Source: Clostridia bacterium
GTDB taxonomy: Bacteria; Bacillota; Clostridia; Oscillospirales; CAG-272
Length of the DNA: 11,643 nt
Assembly: GCA_017648425.1 (NCBI GenBank)
Contig: JAGCJD010000251.1
Span: forward strand, 1-11,643
Reading direction: 5' to 3'
Shown: positions 5,808-11,643 of the stretch, piece by piece
How the letters are laid out: each line of letters begins with the position of its first letter
How positions within the stretch are numbered: the stretch's first letter is position 1
Made by a program: the position numbers and the translations under genes
The notes under the pieces: model-generated
What the model was told of the DNA's origin: nothing
The model's database searches: none
Seen by the model: only the letters and a program-made list of their open reading frames with translations

Positions 5808-7184
5808 TCAGTTCAGGGTAAGATATTCCTCAAAGCACAATCCCGAATTATATATCTCCTCTGCGGCGTCTCGTCCTACAAAGCGGTAGTGCCACGGCTC
5901 ATATTTATAGCCTGTGGTGTCCACCTTATCTGCGGGATAGCGAAGTATAAAGCCGTATTTATATGCGTTTGCGGAGAGCCATTCAAATGCCTTGGTGTTT
6001 TCAAAGCTTTCATCAAGCTCTCTCATTGTGCTTGTGATAAAGTCGATGCAAAGTCCCGTTTGGTGCTCGCTCGTGCCCGCTCTTGCGGAATATTCAAGAG
6101 CAGCTTCAATTGCCTGCTCCTCGGTCATTCCTTCTGCCATATGATCTTTGACATAGCCCTCGAACAGTTCCTTTTGTCTTGAATATGCGCGGTAGGCGCT
6201 CGTTACCGAAACATCCTTTACGCCATCTGCCGACATGGCAAGCATCATTGCCTGTAACGCTCTTGCCGCATCATAAGAGAGATAAAGCTCGCGGTTGTCA
6301 GCTGTTTTGCATTCGAGCTTTACAAGGTCGCTTGGCTTATAGTCTGCGCCGAGCGGTGTTTGCTTATTGGCAAGCAGCAGATAACGCTCTGCGTCAAGGG
6401 GAACTATATTTGCAAGATATGGTGACACATCTATTGAATATCCGTAATCCTTTTCGGGCTTTACCTGACTTGGACGCACTATGGAGATTATTGCCTCAAA
6501 GGAGTCGGCGTTCAGAAGTATTTCAACGGGGAGCATTGCGTCCTTGTCTTCCGTTTTATACATTCTTCTTTGTATCTTTACAGTGTTGGTGTCATTATCA
6601 AGCGAGAGTTTAAGGCCGTTCTTGCTTCCAATTACCTTATCAAGAAAATCATACGGTATTTCGCAGGTGTCCTTGGTTACGACAGCCGTGCCACCGAGGT
6701 CTACCATGCTTCCGCTGATAACGGCGGTAGAGCTCTTATCCTCAAATCTGAGGTAGTTGTTTTTTGACGCTGTGAATTTTACAGAGGTGTCCGAGCCTGT
6801 TATAGTCATTTCAGCGTATTTTGCTATCTTGTACATATCTATATACAAAACACCGTCACGGACAGCGGTTTTATATTTTACCTTATATGAGCTGTCGCCT
6901 ATGATAATGGTATAGTCACTCTTGTCCATTATTCTTGAGGATATTTTTTTTACTGCGAACGCAACGCAAAGCGAGAGCAGTGTGACCATGCAAACGGCAA
7001 GCAGCACGCAAATGCAAGCGAACGCCTTATTCTTCTTTATATAGCGAAAAAACCTTGCCTTTTCCGAATTATCGTAGTGGGGAAGCTTGCTTCTGTCTAT
7101 CCGTTGCGAGGAAATGCTCTCCTTGACAAAGTCAAGCTCCTCGTCGGTGAGCGGTATCTCGGTATTCCTTTTTGATTTTTTCAT
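5808..7184 (-). CDS. Membrane-anchored D-alanyl-D-alanine carboxypeptidase, VanY type (peptidase M15B)
   Basis: VanY-type enzymes are zinc peptidases that remove the terminal D-Ala from peptidoglycan precursors or stem peptides outside the membrane. The 458-residue protein has a charged cytosolic N-terminus (1-50), one membrane segment (about 54-78), a beta-rich stalk (about 91-205) resembling a copper-amine-oxidase N-terminal-like domain, and a C-terminal M15 catalytic domain (about 298-440). The catalytic domain shows SAYRAYSRQ (329-337), SEHQTGLCIDF (372-382) and YEPWHYRFVG (428-437). The expected zinc ligands are His374, Asp381 and His432, with Glu429 as the general base; all are present. 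An SD (AGGAGC) lies just upstream of ATG 7184. The gene sits 16 nt after mnmM and 28 nt before the acetyltransferase, in an operon otherwise rich in wall-precursor genes. Housekeeping wall trimming is more likely than vancomycin resistance, since no vanHAX genes are present. Confidence 0.92.
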   Translation of the reverse strand: MKKSKRNTEIPLTDEELDFVKESISSQRIDRSKLPHYDNSEKARFFRYIKKNKAFACICVLLAVCMVTLLSLCVAFAVKKISSRIMDKSDYTIIIGDSSYKVKYKTAVRDGVLYIDMYKIAKYAEMTITGSDTSVKFTASKNNYLRFEDKSSTAVISGSMVDLGGTAVVTKDTCEIPYDFLDKVIGSKNGLKLSLDNDTNTVKIQRRMYKTEDKDAMLPVEILLNADSFEAIISIVRPSQVKPEKDYGYSIDVSPYLANIVPLDAERYLLLANKQTPLGADYKPSDLVKLECKTADNRELYLSYDAARALQAMMLAMSADGVKDVSVTSAYRAYSRQKELFEGYVKDHMAEGMTEEQAIEAALEYSARAGTSEHQTGLCIDFITSTMRELDESFENTKAFEWLSANAYKYGFILRYPADKVDTTGYKYEPWHYRFVGRDAAEEIYNSGLCFEEYLTLN

Positions 7185-7200
7185 TTATTGCTCCTGTATA

Positions 7201-7755
7201 TTAGGGCTTGTTTTCTATCAGTATGAAAAACGGAGAGGTCGGGGAATTGAGTATGTTTGTTCGGGTGGCGCAGACCTTATGACGCGAAAGTCCCGACAGA
7301 TATTCGCATATAAGCTTGCCCTCTGCTTCTCCCTCGGCGTGCCCCGGATAGACGGCTACCAGAATTATGGCGTCCTTGTCCATAAGGTCGATAGCTGCCT
7401 CAATGGCGGGGAGCGTGGTCTCTCTCATGGTGGTAACGCTTTTATCGCTTCCCGGCAGATAGCCGAGATTGAACATTCCTGCCTTTATGGGGACATCGAC
7501 ATACTTTTTTACATTGTGGTGTGAGTCGAGGATAAGCGTATAGTTATCGGGACAACCCGCTGCGCGGAGATTTTCTGAGGTGGAAGCGAGCGCCTGCTCC
7601 TGAACATCGAACGCAAAGACATGTCCGCTCTCTCCAACGGTTTTGGACAGAAATTCGGTGTCGTGTCCGTTGCCCATGGTAAAGTCAACGGCAATATCTC
7701 CCGCGCGCAAATGCGTGAGTATAAAATGCTTTTGAAGGTCGAGAAGGTCTATCAT
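7201..7755 (-). CDS. mnmM: tRNA (mnm5s2U34)-methyltransferase, MnmM/YtqB family
   Basis: MnmM of Bacillus subtilis (formerly YtqB) uses SAM to methylate 5-aminomethyl-2-thiouridine at the wobble position of certain tRNAs, giving mnm5s2U34. The 184-residue protein is a compact Rossmann methyltransferase of the PF06962 family. Its SAM motif I is DFTMGNGHDT (24-33), followed by the acidic AFDVQ (48-52). The family signature FNLGYLPGSDK (95-105) and YPGH (136-139) are both intact. The C-terminus ends normally at SPFFILIENKP. ATG 7755 is the only sensible start; a GGAG lies 12 nt upstream, a longer spacing than its neighbours have. It is 21 nt after the DUF6062 gene and 16 nt before vanY. Its presence among wall genes probably reflects operon packaging rather than a direct pathway link. 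Confidence 0.92.
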   Translation of the reverse strand: MIDLLDLQKHFILTHLRAGDIAVDFTMGNGHDTEFLSKTVGESGHVFAFDVQEQALASTSENLRAAGCPDNYTLILDSHHNVKKYVDVPIKAGMFNLGYLPGSDKSVTTMRETTLPAIEAAIDLMDKDAIILVAVYPGHAEGEAEGKLICEYLSGLSRHKVCATRTNILNSPTSPFFILIENKP

Positions 7756-7776
7756 AAATGCTTAAATCTCCGTAGC

Positions 7777-8493
7777 TTATTTCTTTGTGTCGGGCGCGCG
7801 GTGAAGGTCTGAACGCAAAAATTTTATTGCGCGTTCAACGGCGTCCTTGGAGTCGTACCACGGCTCTTCATCGTATCTGTAATCGAATTTTTTGCAAAAC
7901 CAGCTTATGTCGCCTTCGAGTTTTTCGGCGTATGCGTTTACGACCGCTGACACTGCCTTTTGAAATTCGGGGAATTTCTTTTTGCCCAAGCGTTCGCGTC
8001 CAAGGGTTAAAAGCAGGCGGTAATGGGGCAGACAAAAATAAGGCTGAGCGACAAGCTTTGTCTTGAATTCATCGTCCATATCCCAAAGGTAAACTACTGT
8101 ATCTGCCATGTGATTGAAATTGAATTCGATACGGCGACAGACATAACATGAGCGTTCAAGCTCGGTTATGCGCTTTTCGGCGTTTGCCCCTGCTTGCGAA
8201 AAGAGCCCGCCGTCCTTTATCTGCTCTCGCAACTCTGCAAGGTGGCTCTCCATTGTAAGCGCCATGCCGAGGCGGTTCTTTCTTACAAACATCATATCAT
8301 AGTGTGTTTTGCAAAAGCCCTCTTTGTTTGTTTGAATACGAACATCGGGCTCCATCATAGAAGCTCCCAAAATAAGGTCGAGCTCGTTTTCTTCAAGCTT
8401 ATTATAAAGCGAACACAGGGGACAGCCACATGATTTATCAGCCATTGATGCCTCAAAGGCTTCGTTTACCGGTATTGTATAAATTTGTTCCAT
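7777..8493 (-). CDS. DUF6062 family protein with two CxxC...CxxH modules
   Basis: This 238-residue protein of unknown function matches what I recall of the DUF6062 family in Clostridia. It has no signal peptide or membrane segment, so it is probably cytosolic. Two similar halves each carry a pair of Cys followed by a Cys-x-x-His: CPLC (24-27) with CKTH (61-64), and CYVC (116-119) with CLPH (154-157). An extra Cys22 precedes the first module. This repeated C2-CH pattern suggests two structural zinc sites; that is inference. The rest is mostly helical and charged, with a Trp/Tyr-rich patch near 198-213. It is the promoter-proximal gene of the operon, 21 nt before mnmM, with a strong GGAGGG SD before ATG 8493. 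No enzymatic motif is recognised. Confidence 0.85.
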   Translation of the reverse strand: MEQIYTIPVNEAFEASMADKSCGCPLCSLYNKLEENELDLILGASMMEPDVRIQTNKEGFCKTHYDMMFVRKNRLGMALTMESHLAELREQIKDGGLFSQAGANAEKRITELERSCYVCRRIEFNFNHMADTVVYLWDMDDEFKTKLVAQPYFCLPHYRLLLTLGRERLGKKKFPEFQKAVSAVVNAYAEKLEGDISWFCKKFDYRYDEEPWYDSKDAVERAIKFLRSDLHRAPDTKK

Positions 8494-8511
8494 GTTTCCC
8501 TCCGTTCATGC

Positions 8512-8540
8512 TTGAAAAATATAGAAAAATATGTTATAAT
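8512..8540 (+). promoter_or_regulatory. Promoter of the ogg gene
   Basis: The -35 is TTGAAA (8512-8517), followed by a 17-nt spacer with an extended -10 TG and TATAAT (8535-8540). The predicted start is near 8547, giving a 5' UTR of about 75 nt before ATG 8622. Confidence 0.88.
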
Positions 8541-8564
8541 ATCGCTATATGCAAACACACAACT

Positions 8565-8593
8565 ATTATATCATATAGTTAAAAATTTTTCAA
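8565..8593 (-). promoter_or_regulatory. Promoter of the DUF6062-mnmM-vanY-acetyltransferase-glmM-glmS operon
   Basis: On the minus strand the -35 is TTGAAA (8588-8593), with a 17-nt spacer, an extended -10 TG and TATAAT (8565-8570). The predicted start is near 8558, about 65 nt before ATG 8493. No second convincing promoter was seen further down the operon. Confidence 0.88.
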
Positions 8594-8611
8594 GTACATT
8601 TTAAAAAATAT

Positions 8612-8616
8612 GAGGG
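8612..8616 (+). promoter_or_regulatory. Ribosome-binding site that selects the ogg start
   Basis: GAGGG lies 5 nt before ATG 8622 and overlaps an upstream in-frame ATG (8610). The 8610 ATG has no SD of its own, so 8622 is preferred. Another in-frame ATG at 8652 is preceded by GAGGGG but with only 3 nt spacing. Confidence 0.7.
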
Positions 8617-8621
8617 AAATT

Positions 8622-9530
8622 ATGAACATTTTTGAAGGGCAAGAGGGGAATATGCCTTTTGTTGAGGTGGTTGGAGCAGATCGCTTTGATATTGGAAGGA
8701 CTTTTGACTGCGGTCAGTGTTTCAGATTTGAAAAAATAGTTTGCTCAAAGCATGAATGTGAATATTCTGGCGTTGCGTTCGGTAGGGCGGTTTCGTTTGC
8801 TTCCGACGGGGACACGCTGAGGATATACAACTCCACCAGAGAGGATTTTGAGCGTATCTGGCGACCTTTTTTGTCTCTTGATGTTGATTATTCGGAAATA
8901 GACGGAGATATTCTTTTGCATTCGAGAGGTACGGTTATGGAGAACGCTTGCGCTTACGGACAGGGAATAAGAATACTCCGTCAGGACGCGTTTGAGGCTC
9001 TTATATCCTTTATTATTTCCCAAAACAACAATATTCCACGCATTAAAAAAATAATTGAGGCTATTTGCTTGACTTGCGGCAACAAAATTGACATTCCCGA
9101 GGAGATGCGTCCTCACTTATCCGAGGTGTCCTCGCTGTGCTCATTTCCTGATGCCCATGCGTTGGAGCAACTTGGAGAGCAGGGGCTTTACGAGCTTAAA
9201 ACGGGATTTAGAGCTAAGTACATATACGATGCGGTAACGAAAATTTCAAGCGGGGAGCTTTCTCTTGTTGACATTGGGGCGTTGGACAGCACGCAGGAGT
9301 GCATTGAAGCTCTTTGCCGCGTCAAGGGTGTGGGGCCAAAGGTGGCTAGCTGTATCGCTCTTTTCGGCATGGCTCGGTATGATGCCTTTCCGATAGATGT
9401 CTGGATAAAGAGGGTTGCCGAAAAGTATTTCTCCGAATGTGAGGACTTTTCGGGGGAGATGTTTGGAAAATACGCGGGCATTGCCCAGCAGTATCTGTTT
9501 TATTACGAGCGTTATCTCGGTGGAGAATAA
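8622..9530 (+). CDS. ogg: 8-oxoguanine DNA glycosylase/AP lyase, OGG1 family
   Basis: OGG-type enzymes excise 8-oxoguanine from DNA and nick the abasic site by beta-elimination, protecting against oxidative mutagenesis. The 302-residue protein has the N-terminal OGG domain with the hallmark DCGQCFRF (29-36), then the HhH-GPD fold. SFIISQNNNIPRIKKII (129-145) is family-typical. The helix-hairpin-helix VKGVGPKVASCIAL supplies catalytic Lys240, and PIDVW supplies catalytic Asp259; both match OGG1 Lys249 and Asp268. No C-terminal iron-sulphur cluster is present, consistent with OGG rather than Nth or MutY. The closest characterised relative I know of is the bacterial Ogg of Clostridium acetobutylicum. 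It is monocistronic between its own promoter and a bidirectional terminator, and is transcribed away from the glm operon through a shared control region. Confidence 0.93.
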   Translation: MNIFEGQEGNMPFVEVVGADRFDIGRTFDCGQCFRFEKIVCSKHECEYSGVAFGRAVSFASDGDTLRIYNSTREDFERIWRPFLSLDVDYSEIDGDILLHSRGTVMENACAYGQGIRILRQDAFEALISFIISQNNNIPRIKKIIEAICLTCGNKIDIPEEMRPHLSEVSSLCSFPDAHALEQLGEQGLYELKTGFRAKYIYDAVTKISSGELSLVDIGALDSTQECIEALCRVKGVGPKVASCIALFGMARYDAFPIDVWIKRVAEKYFSECEDFSGEMFGKYAGIAQQYLFYYERYLGGE

Positions 9531-9571
9531 TACTACTCTCACAAGCGAAAGCGGATTTTGATTTAAACAAT

Positions 9572-9609
9572 AAAAAAGGACGAGGGAGTAAAACCCCTCG
9601 TCCTTTTTT
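9572..9609. terminator. Bidirectional intrinsic terminator between ogg and the UPF0316 gene
   Basis: A 15-bp symmetrical stem (9572-9586 with 9595-9609) has GGACGAGGG/CCCTCGTCC at its core, an 8-nt loop, A6 on the left and T6 on the right. It terminates rightward transcription 41 nt after the ogg stop and leftward transcription about 20 nt after the UPF0316 stop. Confidence 0.94.
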
Positions 9610-9629
9610 GTTATATTGGCGGTATGGCG

Positions 9630-10172
9630 TTATTTTACCATGCCGTATCCGCCTGCGTATTTACTTATCTCGCTTACCGCGACAAACATTTTATTGTCGC
9701 ATTCGCTGCGAAGATCCTTTAAAAGCTTTCCCGCTTCCTTTCTTGCAATCACCACGAATATCATGTTCATTTTGTCCTTTGAGCCATGTCCCTCAAAAAC
9801 AGTATATCCCATGTTGTGGGCTTTAAGATATGCAAGTATCTTTTCGGTGCTTTCGTCATTTGCTATTATTTCAAGGTTTGATGTGCCGAGCGCAATCTTG
9901 CTTTCCAGCGTTGAGCCGAGGAAAAGTCCCACTGCGTATCCGACACAGTAGAATGCAAGCAGGAAAAGGTTATCTCCCAGCGTGCCTATTATTGTAGATA
10001 TCACAAGTCCCCATATAAGACATTCGAGCAATCCTAGCCCTGCCGCTTTTGCTCTTTGTCCCTTTACCATCATACAGGTTTTAAGTGATTGTATGGTTAT
10101 CTCTATTATTTTTGCCGCGCATACGATAATGCACACGAGCACGGGCGGGATAGATGCTAAAAATTCAGACAT
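9630..10172 (-). CDS. UPF0316 membrane protein (DUF5698 + DUF2179)
   Basis: The 180-residue protein belongs to a widespread Bacillota family of unknown function. The N-terminal half (about 8-90) has three hydrophobic segments, roughly 9-29, 48-66 and 68-88, separated by short basic loops; this is the DUF5698 region. The C-terminal half (about 98-175) is a soluble alpha/beta domain of the DUF2179 type, with the ISKYAGGYGMVK ending. DUF2179 also forms the C-terminal domain of YitT-type proteins. Its fold has been likened to small ligand- or metal-sensing domains, but no ligand can be assigned here. Length and domain order are normal. GGAG lies 7 nt before ATG 10172. The gene is 25 nt after the symporter gene and shares its transcript and terminator, so a role linked to transport or ion homeostasis is possible but not shown. 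Confidence 0.88.
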   Translation of the reverse strand: MSEFLASIPPVLVCIIVCAAKIIEITIQSLKTCMMVKGQRAKAAGLGLLECLIWGLVISTIIGTLGDNLFLLAFYCVGYAVGLFLGSTLESKIALGTSNLEIIANDESTEKILAYLKAHNMGYTVFEGHGSKDKMNMIFVVIARKEAGKLLKDLRSECDNKMFVAVSEISKYAGGYGMVK

Positions 10173-10197
10173 TTTGTTTCTCCATTAAAAATTTTGT

Positions 10198-11613
10198 TTA
10201 CTGCCAGAAATCAAGTTCCTCGTTAATTCCTATATCCTTTGCGCGGAAAACAGGGTTCTTGCCCTCTTTTCTTTGCTTGCAGTAGTCTTGCAGACAGCGG
10301 ACGGGGTATTTTGAGAGTATTATTATGACCGGCACATTTACTATTACCATAAGCGCCTGAGTAAGCTCGGCAAAGCCCCAAACGATGCCCGCTGACGCGA
10401 TAGCTCCGACAAACACGAGCGCGGTCGCGCCAAGAACGAAAATAAGCATTGCCTTTTTTCCGAGAGAACGCTTGAAAATGAACTTCAAGCAGCCCTCGCA
10501 GTAGGCATAGTTTCCTATAAGTGTTGTAAACGCGAACAGGGAAAGCGCTACGGCGATGAATATTGGACCGAACGCGCCTAGTGTGTTCGACAGAGAATCC
10601 TGAACATACATGGCTTCCTTATTTGCATAGCTCGCAAAGGGAATTCCTGATGAAAGGCACATGAATGCTGTGCAGGTACAAACAAGTAATGTATCAAGAA
10701 ATACAGAGAGCATTTGAACAAGTCCCTGCTTTGCGGGGTGAGAGGTATCGGCGGTTGCCGCCGCATTGGGCGCAGATCCCATGCCTGCTTCGTTTGAATA
10801 AAGTCCTCGTTTTATTCCGTACATAAGGCAAGAGCCTGTAAATCCGCCGAAAATTGCCTTTATGTTAAATGCGTCCTTGAATATAAGGCTGAACATGGAG
10901 GGGATATTCTTATAATTGATGAAAAGCACCACAACAGACACTAAAATATATAATACTCCCATGAGGGGAACAAGTATTCCGGTGACCTTGGACAAGCGCT
11001 TTGCTCCGCCTATTACACACACAGCAAAGAGAACTGCCAGAATTCCTCCTATTACGAACGGAGTTATATTTGCGTTGTAGAATGAAAAGTTTTCAAATGA
11101 CGCTTGAACATTGTATGATGCAAGCATATTAAATCCGATAGCGTATGTTATTATTATCAGAATGGAAAATACAATGCCGAGAGGGCGGCATTTGAGCTTA
11201 TCCTGCATATAAAATGCAGGGCCTCCGTAGCTTGAACCATCGGGGTTGCGCTTTTTGAATATTTGCGCGAGCGTTGATTCAGCAAAAGCCAAAGCGCCGC
11301 CGAGAATAGCTGTTACCCACATCCAGAATACAGCGCCAGGGCCACCTATGCATATAGCTCCCGCTACGCCTATTATGTTTCCTGTTCCAACACGCGATGC
11401 GGTGGAAATCATGAGCGCTCCGAACGAGGAAATTCCGTTCTCTGTCTTGGGTTTGTCCATTATTACCTTGAAGCACTCGGGGAACATGCGGATCTGAATG
11501 AATTTAAAGCGAATGGTGAGGAATATTCCGCCCAATAGCAAAATTAGCGGTACGCACCACGGCTGATACAAAAGATCACTTATTGAAGTGATAATGCTGT
11601 TTATAAATCCCAT
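10198..11613 (-). CDS. Alanine/glycine:cation symporter family protein (AGCS)
   Basis: AGCS carriers import alanine or glycine, and in some members glutamine, with Na+ or H+ across the cytoplasmic membrane. The 471-residue protein has about ten or eleven hydrophobic segments and normal family length. The sodium:alanine symporter signature GGPGAVFWMWVTAILG lies at 90-105. Conserved TASRVGTGNI (71-80) precedes it, and the loop KRGLYSNEAGMGSAPNAAA with the family-typical NEAGxGSAP lies in the middle of the protein. The C-terminal tail after about 435 is soluble and charged. An AGAGG SD is upstream of ATG 11613. The promoter lies beyond the right edge. The cation and preferred amino acid cannot be read from sequence. 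Alanine supply would suit wall synthesis, but the operon is separate from the glm operon. Confidence 0.95.
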   Translation of the reverse strand: MGFINSIITSISDLLYQPWCVPLILLLGGIFLTIRFKFIQIRMFPECFKVIMDKPKTENGISSFGALMISTASRVGTGNIIGVAGAICIGGPGAVFWMWVTAILGGALAFAESTLAQIFKKRNPDGSSYGGPAFYMQDKLKCRPLGIVFSILIIITYAIGFNMLASYNVQASFENFSFYNANITPFVIGGILAVLFAVCVIGGAKRLSKVTGILVPLMGVLYILVSVVVLFINYKNIPSMFSLIFKDAFNIKAIFGGFTGSCLMYGIKRGLYSNEAGMGSAPNAAATADTSHPAKQGLVQMLSVFLDTLLVCTCTAFMCLSSGIPFASYANKEAMYVQDSLSNTLGAFGPIFIAVALSLFAFTTLIGNYAYCEGCLKFIFKRSLGKKAMLIFVLGATALVFVGAIASAGIVWGFAELTQALMVIVNVPVIIILSKYPVRCLQDYCKQRKEGKNPVFRAKDIGINEELDFWQ

Positions 11614-11643
11614 ATTTATAACCTCTCAGATTTTTCTCCTTAA

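Larger units (their letters stand above)
8511..8594. repeat. 84-bp dyad spanning the ogg/DUF6062 control region
   Basis: CTTGAAAAAT (8511-8520) is mirrored exactly by ATTTTTCAAG (8585-8594). Inside, TGTTATAAT (8532-8540) is mirrored nearly exactly by ATTATATCA (8565-8573). The centre is about 8552.5. The outer arms contain both -35 boxes and the inner arms both extended -10 boxes. A smaller inverted repeat, AACTAT/ATAGTT (8561-8580), overlaps the leftward -10. Confidence 0.85.

Noticed and set aside
5808..7184. Vancomycin-resistance operon
   Set aside because: A VanY-type enzyme alone is common in wall metabolism; no vanH, vanA or vanX, nor a VanRS-like pair, is present.
7087..7524. Rightward open frame opposite vanY and mnmM
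   Set aside because: It spans two well-supported leftward genes and has no SD or family motif.

Overview
The window looks like chromosome from a low-to-mid GC Bacillota, most likely a gut-associated, probably uncultured Clostridia (Oscillospirales/Christensenellales-like). The evidence is a glmS ribozyme upstream of glmS, a DUF6062 protein, MnmM/YtqB, a VanY-type carboxypeptidase with a stalk domain, a BspA-like repeat lipoprotein, and strong Shine-Dalgarno sites with TTGAAA/TATAAT promoters. No phage, plasmid, CRISPR or transposase gene is visible. The species cannot be named from the sequence alone.

Layout from left to right. (1) Positions 1-1142, minus strand: a surface lipoprotein whose C-terminus runs off the left edge, built as lipobox, long coiled coil, Cys/His-rich spacer and BspA-type leucine-rich repeats. 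It is preceded by a leader of about 220 nt (1163-1380). The leader has its own promoter, a 21-bp two-part closing helix that begins at the predicted transcription start, nested hairpins, a possible pseudoknot and an intrinsic terminator just before the ribosome-binding site. I do not recognise it as a known riboswitch class, and it is the best candidate here for something undescribed. (2) Positions 1416-1641: AT-rich spacer containing one palindromic dispersed-repeat-like element and the terminator of the next operon.

(3) Positions 1642-8593, minus strand: a tight six-gene operon read leftward. The order is DUF6062 protein, mnmM, vanY-like carboxypeptidase, stand-alone GlmU-type acetyltransferase, glmM, glmS ribozyme, glmS, terminator. 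GlmS makes glucosamine-6-P, GlmM converts it to glucosamine-1-P, and the left-handed beta-helix protein is positioned to acetylate that to GlcNAc-1-P. The operon therefore covers the route from fructose-6-P to GlcNAc-1-P but lacks the uridylyltransferase half of GlmU. The ribozyme lies 13 nt after the glmM stop codon, so glucosamine-6-P should cut the polycistronic message between glmM and glmS. That gives feedback on GlmS alone.

(4) Positions 8494-8621: a compact control region in which two near-consensus promoters face each other inside an 84-bp dyad. They drive the leftward operon and a rightward ogg-type 8-oxoguanine DNA glycosylase (8622-9530). (5) A bidirectional terminator at 9572-9609 separates ogg from a leftward pair (9630-11613): an alanine/glycine:cation symporter followed by a UPF0316 (DUF5698/DUF2179) membrane protein.
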